Source of the DNA: DASXIW01 sp036497785
Lineage (GTDB): Bacteria > Pseudomonadota > Alphaproteobacteria > Acetobacterales > Acetobacteraceae
Reading direction: 5' to 3'
Length of the DNA stretch: 21,143 bases
Assembly: GCA_036497785.1 (NCBI GenBank)
Contig: DASXIW010000007.1
Span: forward strand, 1-21,143
Numbering within the stretch: position 1 is the first letter of the stretch; every line of letters starts with the position of its first letter. Below, piece after piece: positions 8,294-14,857 of this stretch. The notes under the pieces were generated by a model. That model was not told the origin of the DNA, ran no database searches, and worked only from the letters and a program-made list of their open reading frames with translations. The translations under genes were made by a program, and so were the position numbers.

Positions 8294-8321
8294 ATCTATA
8301 TCTCCCGGGAACTTCAAAAAC

Positions 8322-9092
8322 ATGCAGCCTGACGACGCGATCTATCCGAGCCTGCGCGATCGCGCGGTGCTCATCACTGGCGGCGCGACCGGCATCGGCG
8401 CCTGTCTCGTCACCCATTTCGCGGCCCAGGGCGCGCGTGTCGCGTTTGTCGACATTCAGGACGAAGCTGCCCACGCGCTATGCGACCAGCTTGCGGCTGA
8501 AGGGCGCACCAGGCCGCTCTTCCTGCACTGCGATCTGCGAGACATCACCGCATTGCAATCAGCCATTGCCGATATCGCCGACAAGATCGGGCCAATCTCG
8601 GTGCTGGTCAACAATGCGGCGCATGACCAGCGCCATCGCTGGCAGGATGTCACCGTCGAGTACTGGGAAGAGCGGCTGCAGGTAAACCTCCGTCACCAGT
8701 TCTTCGCGATCCAGGCCGTGGCGCCGATGATGCAGCGTGCCGGCGGGGGATCGATCATCAATTTCGGCTCGATCAGCTGGCATCTCGGCCAGGGCGGCAT
8801 GCCGGCCTACACCACGGCGAAAGCCGCCATCGAGGGGCTGACGCGCAGCTTCGCCCGCGACCTCGGCGAAGATCATATCCGTGTCAACGCCGTCATTCCC
8901 GGTTGGATCATGACCGAGCGCCAGCGTACCTTGTGGATGTCGCCGGAAGCCGAGGCGGCGACGTTGAACGCGCAATGCCTCAAGCGGCTGCTGCTCCCCG
9001 AGGACGTGGCCCGGCTGGTGCTGTGGCTGGCGGCCGAAGACAGCCGCATGTGCACCAATCAGACCTGGACGGTGGATGGTGGCCGGATTTGA
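8322..9092 (+). CDS. SDR-family sugar dehydrogenase, D-xylose 1-dehydrogenase-like
   Basis: This is a classical short-chain dehydrogenase of 256 residues. It has a dinucleotide-binding GGATGIG (residues 20-26), NNA (97-99), Asn122, and the catalytic triad Ser150, Tyr163, Lys167. Several stretches recall the Caulobacter-type NAD-dependent D-xylose dehydrogenase that opens the oxidative (Weimberg/Dahms) pentose pathway: AIYPSL at the start, NLRHQFF, INFGSISWHLG and AQCLK near the C-terminus. It would oxidise an aldose to its lactone in the cytoplasm. It lies 28 bases after the transporter ATPase gene on the same strand, which ties it to the imported sugar. The ribosome site is weak, so it may depend on read-through translation. 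The exact sugar (xylose, arabinose, fucose or other) is inference. No dehydratase or lactonase is encoded nearby. Confidence 0.88.
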   Translation: MQPDDAIYPSLRDRAVLITGGATGIGACLVTHFAAQGARVAFVDIQDEAAHALCDQLAAEGRTRPLFLHCDLRDITALQSAIADIADKIGPISVLVNNAAHDQRHRWQDVTVEYWEERLQVNLRHQFFAIQAVAPMMQRAGGGSIINFGSISWHLGQGGMPAYTTAKAAIEGLTRSFARDLGEDHIRVNAVIPGWIMTERQRTLWMSPEAEAATLNAQCLKRLLLPEDVARLVLWLAAEDSRMCTNQTWTVDGGRI

Positions 9093-9107
9093 TGCCGCCC
9101 GCCGGAG

Positions 9108-10718
9108 CTAGGATCCCGTCAGCGCCGCTCTGACTTCGGCCAGCACCGGCGCCCATTCCAGCAGCGTTCTTTGCCGGAAGATCCGCATCGTCGGATACCA
9201 CGGGCTGTCTGCCCGATCGCGCAGCCAGCGAAAATCCGCGCTGGACTGCACCAGCACCCAGACCGGAACGCCCATCGCGCCGGCAAGATGGGCCACGGAC
9301 GTATCGACGCTGATCACCAGATCCAGGCACGCGATCAACGCCGCCGTTTCCGCGAAATCCGTCAACCGGTCGCGATGCACGCCAATGCCCGCCATGCCCT
9401 CAAGCAGAGCCCCATCCTCGGACGAAATCTCCGTCTGCAGAATATGCAGATCGCAATTTGCGCCTTCCAATGCGGCAAGGAACGCCGCAAGCGGGATGGA
9501 GCGTAGCGCGTCTTCCGGATGTTCCGCGCTGCCGGACCAAGCGACGCCGATGCGACGCCGCCTCTGCATGCCCAGACGCTCCGCCCATGCCGCGACAAGC
9601 GCCGCATCCGCTTGCAGATAGGGTATTTCCGCTGGGATGGTCGCCAACTCCGTGCCGAAGGCCAACGGCAGGCTCATCAGCGGGCAGTGCAGTTCATGCG
9701 GCGGCAGTGCGTCGGTCTGCGCGATCACCGCATCGCCCAGACCCGCGAACAGCCGCACCAGCGAGGGCTGCACGGACAGCACGACCCGCGCACCGCGCGC
9801 GCGCAACCGTTTCGCATAGCGCACAAACTGGATCGTGTCGCCCAGCCCCTGTTCGGCATAGAGCAGGATCGTCCTGCCGGAAACCTCGGCTGCCCCGTCC
9901 CAGTGCAGATCGGCTAACGCCGGTACATCCGCGCGAAATTGCGGCATGCGCCACCGCGCCTCGTAGACGGCCCAGCCCCGGCGAAAATTGCCCATGCTGA
10001 GCAGCGCCAGCGCCTCGCCCAACTGCGCCTGCACCTGATCGGGATCGAGTTCCACGGCACGGCGAAACCACGCAACCGCCTCCGCCGGATGCCCCAGGGC
10101 CAGCTTCGCGCCGCCAAGATTATTGCACGCCTCCGCATAATCCGGCCGCGCCGCGAGAGCCGCCTGGAAATACGGAATCGCCTCTGCCGGCCGATGCAGA
10201 GCCAGCAGCGCCGAACCGATATTGTTCCGTGTTCCGAAATACTCTGGCCGCAATGCAAGCGCGCGGCGATAGAACGGAATGGCCTCGGCATATCTCTGCT
10301 GGCTGCGCATCGCGTTGCCAAGATTGTTCAGCGCCCCGGCATGATCTGGCCGCCGCGCCAATGCGTCGTGGTAGCACGCCTCCGCCTCGACCGGCTCGCC
10401 ACTGCCGAGCAGCGCGTTGCCCAGATGGTAGTGCAATTCGCCTTCTTCCGGCCGCAGCGCCACGGCCGCACGGAACTGCGCCACGGCCTCCGCGAAACGT
10501 CCGCTCCGGCTCAGCGCGTTTCCATATCCGTCGCGCGCATCGACATATCCGGGGTCGAGTTCCACGGCCCGCGCGAAATGCCCGATCGCCTCCTCACGCG
10601 CGCCAGTCGTCCAAAGTGCGCTGCCGAGCGTGACGTGAACGACAGGATCGTCTGGCCGGAGCGCCAGGCTCTGATAGCAGCGCGCGATGATGTCTTCGGG
10701 ACGATCCGGTGCCGGCAT
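9108..10718 (-). CDS. TPR-repeat protein with GT9-like glycosyltransferase domain
   Basis: This is a 536-residue two-part protein. Residues from about 5 to 240 are tandem 34-residue tetratricopeptide repeats with the usual pattern, ending in DP or RP turns (for example AVELDPGYVDARDGYGNAL and ALARRPDHAGALNNLGNAM); roughly seven repeats are visible. Residues from about 280 to 530 resemble heptosyltransferase-type glycosyltransferases. They have an early GRTILLYAEQGLGDTIQFVRY segment and a late ISVDTSVAHLAGAMGVPVWVL followed by DSPWYPTMRIFRQ. Such fusions are frequent in alphaproteobacteria and are suspected of transferring sugar to surface or flagellar proteins; acceptor and donor are unknown here. 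It ends 15 bases from the convergent SDR stop. A frameshifted paralogue lies at 19191-20622. There are no surface-polysaccharide genes beside it. Confidence 0.9.
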   Translation of the reverse strand: MPAPDRPEDIIARCYQSLALRPDDPVVHVTLGSALWTTGAREEAIGHFARAVELDPGYVDARDGYGNALSRSGRFAEAVAQFRAAVALRPEEGELHYHLGNALLGSGEPVEAEACYHDALARRPDHAGALNNLGNAMRSQQRYAEAIPFYRRALALRPEYFGTRNNIGSALLALHRPAEAIPYFQAALAARPDYAEACNNLGGAKLALGHPAEAVAWFRRAVELDPDQVQAQLGEALALLSMGNFRRGWAVYEARWRMPQFRADVPALADLHWDGAAEVSGRTILLYAEQGLGDTIQFVRYAKRLRARGARVVLSVQPSLVRLFAGLGDAVIAQTDALPPHELHCPLMSLPLAFGTELATIPAEIPYLQADAALVAAWAERLGMQRRRRIGVAWSGSAEHPEDALRSIPLAAFLAALEGANCDLHILQTEISSEDGALLEGMAGIGVHRDRLTDFAETAALIACLDLVISVDTSVAHLAGAMGVPVWVLVQSSADFRWLRDRADSPWYPTMRIFRQRTLLEWAPVLAEVRAALTGS

Positions 10719-10748
10719 ATCGGCGCCCCCGCCTCCCGCCGCCCGGCC

Positions 10749-10858
10749 TGTCCGGTTGCGTTACGTCATGGTCTCATATCGTTCCTTGTTCCGGAAGAAT
10801 AATCGCCAAGATATTGACCGAGCACCGCAACCCGCATCCTATTGTGGCAAACCGGACA
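10749..10858. promoter_or_regulatory. Divergent intergenic region with a 9-bp inverted repeat
   Basis: The gap between the TPR protein start (10718) and the SDR start (10877) carries both promoters. TGTCCGGTT (10749-10757) recurs as its reverse complement AACCGGACA (10850-10858), 92 bases apart. TTGACC at 10814-10819 is a possible plus-strand -35, without a convincing -10. The paired sites could be binding sites for a regulator acting on both genes, but no regulator gene is close, so this is tentative. Confidence 0.25.
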
Positions 10859-10876
10859 AGCAGGGGGGAAGACCAA

Positions 10877-11638
10877 ATGCCAACATACGATCTGGCCGGC
10901 AAGGCAGCGCTGGTAACCGGGGCGGCGTCCGGCATTGGCCTGGCTACCGCCACCATCCTCGCCAGCAATGGCGCCACCGTTGCGGTAAACTTCCTGCCAG
11001 ACGACCCGCGCGGCCCGGAAGCCGTGGCCAGTCTGCGGCAACAGGGCTTCTCCGTCATTCCCGCCCCCGGCCATGTCGGCGAGGCCGAGTCCGGCGTCGC
11101 CATGGTCGATACGGCCATCGCCGCGTTGGGACGGCTCGATCTTCTGGTGAACAATGCCGGCACCCCCGGCGTGCGCAAAGTCATCGAGCCGGCGCAACTC
11201 GATCTCATCACCGACGAATTATGGCAGACCCTGCTGCAGACCAACCTGCTCGGCGTGTTCCGTTGCAGCAAGGCCGCGGCGCCCGCGCTCACGGCGTCGC
11301 GCGGCGCCATCGTCTCGGTCGCTTCCATCGCCGGGCTGAATACCGCCGGCAGTTCGCTCGCCTATGGCGCAACCAAGGCCGGCGTGGTCAACCTCACCAA
11401 AAGCCTCGCACGCGCGCTCGCGCCACAGGTGCGCGTCAACGCGGTCGCCCCTGGTTCGGTCGACAGCACCTGGCAGATCGAATGGGGCGAGGCGCGGCGC
11501 CGCCAGTCCATCGAGCGTGCCGCGCTGAAACGGCTCTGCACGCCCGAGGACATCGCCGAGGTCATCGTTTTTCTCGGCTTCAGCGCCGCCATGGTCACGG
11601 GTCAGACCGTGGTGGTGGATGGCGGCATCACCCTCTAG
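10877..11638 (+). CDS. SDR-family NAD(P)-dependent oxidoreductase
   Basis: This is a classical short-chain dehydrogenase of 253 residues. Its cofactor loop GAASGIG is at 15-21, NNAG at 92-95, and Asn123, Ser150, Tyr163 and Lys167 form the active-site set. The C-terminus ends in the family-like TGQTVVVDGGITL. The frame is open further upstream, but the ATG at 10877 matches the usual family start (YDLAGKAALVTG) and follows a strong GGGGGGAA purine run at the right distance. Substrate is not evident; the 3-oxoacyl-reductase-like and sugar or alcohol dehydrogenase groups look alike at this level. It stands alone on its strand, and its stop is one base from the stop of the opposite ABM gene. Confidence 0.9.
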   Translation: MPTYDLAGKAALVTGAASGIGLATATILASNGATVAVNFLPDDPRGPEAVASLRQQGFSVIPAPGHVGEAESGVAMVDTAIAALGRLDLLVNNAGTPGVRKVIEPAQLDLITDELWQTLLQTNLLGVFRCSKAAAPALTASRGAIVSVASIAGLNTAGSSLAYGATKAGVVNLTKSLARALAPQVRVNAVAPGSVDSTWQIEWGEARRRQSIERAALKRLCTPEDIAEVIVFLGFSAAMVTGQTVVVDGGITL

Positions 11639-11639
11639 C

Positions 11640-11945
11640 TTAATCCATCCGGCACACGGTCAGTTCGCGCCCGTCCAGCAGCGGCTTGGCACCAGCGGCG
11701 ACGCTCGGCATGCGGGCGCCGTTGCGATGCGTGTCGAACGCGGCCTGGTCGTTGTAGATCTCGACCAGCATGATCCGGCTTTCATCCGGCGCGCCATCAT
11801 CGGTCAGCGGCTGCACCACGTCGAACGCCATGCAACCCGGCTCCTCCGCCAGGGTGGCCTTGGCATGGGCGCGGATATGCGCGTCGAACGCCGCCCAGCT
11901 TCCGGGCTTGATATGAATATTCACGATGATGCAACTGCGTGCCAC
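11640..11945 (-). CDS. ABM-domain protein (putative quinol monooxygenase)
   Basis: This is a small protein of 101 residues with the antibiotic-biosynthesis-monooxygenase fold pattern. It opens SCIIVNIHIKPGSWAAFDAHI, then EEPGCMAFDVVQ and IMLVEIYNDQAAFDTHR. Family members are cofactor-free, dimeric ferredoxin-like proteins, some oxidising quinols or polyphenols, others degrading haem or of unknown role. The best start is GTG at 11945: AGGGAG lies about seven bases upstream, and an upstream extension of the frame has no family similarity. It is convergent with the SDR gene and may be functionally unrelated to it. The substrate is unknown. Confidence 0.8.
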   Translation of the reverse strand: MARSCIIVNIHIKPGSWAAFDAHIRAHAKATLAEEPGCMAFDVVQPLTDDGAPDESRIMLVEIYNDQAAFDTHRNGARMPSVAAGAKPLLDGRELTVCRMD

Positions 11946-12006
11946 AAGGCGCTCCCTGAAACCGTTGCGACGCGACAGTACAACAATCCTCCGCCGCGCG
12001 AAGCGA

Positions 12007-12342
12007 TTACGCCTTTGCGCCGTAGCGCTGCACCGTTGCGCCCGCCGCGACATGCGGCAAGGTGGCGCCATGCGCGCGCCGATAAGCATCGGCGAAGGCG
12101 CTGCGCTCCAACGCCTCACATGCATCCAGATACCGTAGCAGGCTGCGTTCGGCGCGCTCCGAACTCGCGTGTTTGCGCCGGAAAATCTTCCACAGCACCA
12201 GGGCGTTCACCGTCCAGGGGTCATAGGCGTGCTCATGCAGCCGCCGGCGCACCGCCGGCGGCAGGGCCTCCAGCGCGGCCCAGTCATCGCCATGCAGCCG
12301 CCGCCACATCGTCCCGCGCGGGCTCACATCGTTGATGTTCAC
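12007..12342 (-). CDS. Small protein of unknown function coupled to the ZigA-like gene
   Basis: I do not recognise this 111-residue protein with certainty; there is only a vague resemblance to small DUF6525-type proteins. It is soluble and rich in Arg, Ala and Leu. It has no signal peptide or membrane segment and looks mostly helical, for example ALEALPPAVRRRLHEHAYD, then AERSLLRYLDACEALERSA. No metal-binding Cys or His cluster stands out, though scattered His residues are present. The GTG start at 12342 overlaps the stop of the upstream GTPase gene as GTGA, so the two are translationally coupled. A TTG five codons earlier (12357) is less likely. Coupling implies co-expression with the zinc-related GTPase. 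The helical LPPAVRRRL opening could also be a small regulatory or adaptor protein. Confidence 0.7.
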   Translation of the reverse strand: MNINDVSPRGTMWRRLHGDDWAALEALPPAVRRRLHEHAYDPWTVNALVLWKIFRRKHASSERAERSLLRYLDACEALERSAFADAYRRAHGATLPHVAAGATVQRYGAKA

Positions 12343-13544
12343 GCAGCGCCCCGCCAAGCCGGAAAGGGATCGGGCAGCTTGCCCCAGGCCTTCGGGCCGC
12401 CTTGCATTTCCGCATCGGTCAACAGACAGCCATCCAGCTCACGGCGCAGCGCCGCCTCATCCATGTCCACGCCGATGAACACCACCTCCTGCCGCCGGTC
12501 GCCATAGGGGTCCTCCCACAGCGCGCCGATGGAGCGGCGCCATTGCGCATCGGTCGGCCAGCGCGCCTCAGGCACGGCAGCGAACCAGAACCCGGCGGCC
12601 TCATGGCGGCCGATCGCGCCGGCAAGCTGCCAGCTCCCCGCCCACGGCATACGCGTGGCCAGCCAGAAAAAGCCCTTGGCCCGGATCACCCCGCGCAGTT
12701 CGCCTTCGATGAAGCGCTTCCAGCGTGCGGGATGCAGCGGCCGGCGGGCGCGCCAGACGAAATTGGTGATGCCGAATTCCTCGCTCTCCGGCAGATGCTC
12801 GCCCTGCAACGCCCGCGACCAACCGGCGGCCTGCTGGGCGCGCGCCATGTCGAACAGCCCGGTGCCGAGCACCTCTGACAGCGGCAGCGCGCCATGGCTG
12901 GCAGTGACGATGCGCGCCTGCGGATTGAACGTCGCTAATATGCCGGCAAGCCGCGCGAGTTCGTCCGGGCTGACCAGATCGCTCTTGTTCACCACAATCA
13001 CGTCAGCGAATTCCACCTGCTCCACCAGCAGGTCGGCCAACATGCGTCCATCTTCTTCGCCGGCCGTCTCGCCGCGATCGGCCAGCCGATCGGCCGAACC
13101 GTAATCGCGCAGGAATGCCTGCGCATCCACAACCGTCACCATCGTGTCTAACCGGGCCACGTCCGCGATGCAGAATCCCTCCTCGGTACGGAAATCGAAC
13201 GTCGCAGCCACCGGCATGGGTTCGCTGATCCCGGTGCTTTCGATCAGCAGATGGTCGAAACGCCCTTCCGCCGCCAATCGCGCCACTTCCTGCATCAGAT
13301 CCTCGCGCAGCGTGCAGCAGATGCAGCCATTGGACATCTCCACCAGCTTCTCCTCGGTGCGCGACAAGCCGCCCTCGCGCGCCACCAGCGCGGCATCGAT
13401 GTTCACCTCGCTCATATCATTGACGATGACGGCCACGCGCTTGCCCTCGCGATTGGCCAGCACATGGTTCAGCAAGGTAGTCTTGCCGGCGCCAAGAAAT
13501 CCGGAGAGCACCGTGACGGGCAGCAGGGCAGGGGTTGCAAACAT
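12339..13544 (-). CDS. zigA: CobW/COG0523 G3E GTPase, ZigA-like zinc metallochaperone
   Basis: This is a cytoplasmic metal-handling GTPase of 401 residues. It shows the P-loop GFLGAGKTT (15-23), the metal-binding GCICC motif with Cys74, Cys76 and Cys77, the STGISEP switch region (103-109) and the specificity motif NKSD (186-189). The C-terminal CobW_C half includes VIRAKGFFWLATR and ends with a hydrophilic tail. Long stretches match the ZigA group, which in other proteobacteria is induced by zinc limitation and delivers zinc to client enzymes. The ATG at 13544 was chosen because upstream codons show no similarity; it lacks a clear Shine-Dalgarno site. A Zur-like palindrome sits 22-34 bases upstream. 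The gene is coupled to the small unknown gene at its 3' end and is divergent from the AGE-family gene. Confidence 0.93.
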   Translation of the reverse strand: MFATPALLPVTVLSGFLGAGKTTLLNHVLANREGKRVAVIVNDMSEVNIDAALVAREGGLSRTEEKLVEMSNGCICCTLREDLMQEVARLAAEGRFDHLLIESTGISEPMPVAATFDFRTEEGFCIADVARLDTMVTVVDAQAFLRDYGSADRLADRGETAGEEDGRMLADLLVEQVEFADVIVVNKSDLVSPDELARLAGILATFNPQARIVTASHGALPLSEVLGTGLFDMARAQQAAGWSRALQGEHLPESEEFGITNFVWRARRPLHPARWKRFIEGELRGVIRAKGFFWLATRMPWAGSWQLAGAIGRHEAAGFWFAAVPEARWPTDAQWRRSIGALWEDPYGDRRQEVVFIGVDMDEAALRRELDGCLLTDAEMQGGPKAWGKLPDPFPAWRGAA

Positions 13545-13565
13545 GTGTGAGCGTCCAGACAATAC

Positions 13566-13578
13566 GATATAACATATC
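13566..13578. promoter_or_regulatory. Zur-box-like palindrome in the ZigA/AGE divergent promoter
   Basis: GATATAACATATC is a palindrome with five paired bases on each side (GATAT and ATATC). With its flank it reads ACGATATAACAT, agreeing at 10 of 12 positions with the ATGTTATAACAT core I recall for proteobacterial Zur sites. It lies 22-34 bases before the ATG of the ZigA-like gene, where a repressor would block the promoter, and also upstream of the AGE-family gene. It is AT-rich in a GC-rich setting. The identification rests on memory of the consensus and on the neighbouring gene's family. Confidence 0.45.
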
Positions 13579-13684
13579 AACTCTACCGCATTTCCACCGC
13601 CCAGCAAGTGGCCGCATGAACTTCCCTCACCAAACGCCCAACGCGCCTGTTGCCCGCCGCGACGAACCCGTCTTTGCTAATGTC

Positions 13685-14815
13685 ATGAACAGTACGCTCG
13701 CTTCCGCCCAAAACTGGCTGATCGACCATTCCTGGCCACTCTGGCTCCATGAGGGCGTGGACTGGCAGGCCCGCGCCTTCCACGAATCCCTCCACCCCGA
13801 TGCGCCGGACAGCCCGCCGCCCGCCTTTCGCCGCCTGCGCGTCGCCGCCCGGCAGACCTATGTGTTCTCGCATGCCGCCCTGGCCGGGCTGCCCCGGGCG
13901 CACGAGGCGGTGGAACTCGGGCTGGCCTTCCTGCGCACCCATGCCCGCCAACGCGATGGCGGCTATGCAATGCGGTTCGGCCTGGATAACGCGCCGATCG
14001 ACCAGACACGCGACCTGTACGATCTGGCCTTTGTGCTGTTCGGCTACGCCCATGCCGCCCGCGCTATCGACGATGGCGTGCTGGCCCGCGATGCCCGCGG
14101 CGTGCTCGCTTTCATCGACACGCACATGACCCACCCGGAAGGCGGCTACCGGGAATCCTTGCCGGACCAGTTGCCCCGGCGACAAAATCCCCACATGCAT
14201 TTGCTGGAGGCGGTGCTGGCCGCCTATGTCAGCTTCGCCGATCCCAACTATCTCGATCACGCCGACATGCTGGTCGATCTGCTGCTGGACCGCCTGCTGA
14301 ACCACGAGGCCGGCGCGCTCCCGGAATTCTTCGACGAGACCCTCCAACCAATCCGCGACCCCGAGGCGCGCTTCCCGGTCGAGCCCGGCCATCATTTCGA
14401 GTGGGTCTGGCTGCTCGATTCCTATGTGCGCATCGCCACCGATGCCGGCCGTCCGGTGCGCGACATCGACATCGAATCCGCCATTCGCGTGCTCATGAGC
14501 ACCGCTGAGCGCCGCGGGATCGATCCCGCCAATGGCCTGGTGCTGGACGTGATCACCGATGACGGCGCCGTGCACCAGCGCGGCTTTCGCATCTGGCCGC
14601 AGACCGAGCGCCTGAAGGCCGCGCTCCGCCGCCCCGACCTCGCGCGCACCGACGCCGCAAGCTGCCTCGCCCTGCTGCAGAGCTATTTTCGCGCGGACCG
14701 GCCTGGGCTGTGGCATGAGCGCATGGGGACCGACGGCCCGATCGCGGGCCTGCCGGCGCCGGCCAGCAGCCTGTATCATTTGACCTGCGCGCTGCTCGAG
14801 ACGACCGCGATCTGA
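13685..14815 (+). CDS. AGE-family sugar epimerase/isomerase (mannose isomerase-like)
   Basis: This is a member of the N-acylglucosamine 2-epimerase superfamily, an (alpha/alpha)6-barrel, 376 residues from this start. The catalytic-type segments are present: NPHMHLLEA in the middle, GHHFEWVWLLDSY further on, and WPQTERLKAA near the C-terminus, giving the His residues used for aldose-ketose or C2 epimer exchange. The QNPHMHLLEA and PGHHFEW context is closest to bacterial D-mannose isomerase types, but cellobiose 2-epimerase or sulfoquinovose isomerase relatives cannot be excluded. The start is uncertain. ATG 13685 begins where family similarity begins (ASAQNWLIDHSWPLW), whereas ATG 13616 would add 23 residues of poor codon bias; neither has a good ribosome site. 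It may form an operon with the GMC, CMD and thiolase genes downstream. Confidence 0.87.
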   Translation: MNSTLASAQNWLIDHSWPLWLHEGVDWQARAFHESLHPDAPDSPPPAFRRLRVAARQTYVFSHAALAGLPRAHEAVELGLAFLRTHARQRDGGYAMRFGLDNAPIDQTRDLYDLAFVLFGYAHAARAIDDGVLARDARGVLAFIDTHMTHPEGGYRESLPDQLPRRQNPHMHLLEAVLAAYVSFADPNYLDHADMLVDLLLDRLLNHEAGALPEFFDETLQPIRDPEARFPVEPGHHFEWVWLLDSYVRIATDAGRPVRDIDIESAIRVLMSTAERRGIDPANGLVLDVITDDGAVHQRGFRIWPQTERLKAALRRPDLARTDAASCLALLQSYFRADRPGLWHERMGTDGPIAGLPAPASSLYHLTCALLETTAI

Positions 14816-14822
14816 TCAACAA

Positions 14823-14839
14823 TCCCGGAACAACCGGGA
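14823..14839 (+). repeat. Perfect 6-bp hairpin before the GMC gene
   Basis: TCCCGG (14823-14828) and CCGGGA (14834-14839) flank a five-base AACAA loop in the 42-base gap between the AGE and GMC genes. It sits just before the GAGGGA ribosome site at 14845-14850. No T-run follows. It could be a partial terminator, a processing site, or a translation-modulating structure; it may also be chance. Confidence 0.35.
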
Positions 14840-14857
14840 ACGCAGAGGGAGCGACCG

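Noticed and set aside
10709..10876. A 56-codon N-terminal extension of the second SDR
   Set aside because: The extension has no similarity to the family, and the ATG at 10877 has a strong ribosome site and the standard family start.
12343..12357. A TTG start for the small gene after the ZigA-like GTPase
   Set aside because: The GTG at 12342 overlaps the upstream stop in the classic GTGA pattern and needs no rare start codon.
13583..14779. A 398-codon minus-strand open frame
   Set aside because: It mirrors the AGE-family gene exactly and has no recognisable motif.
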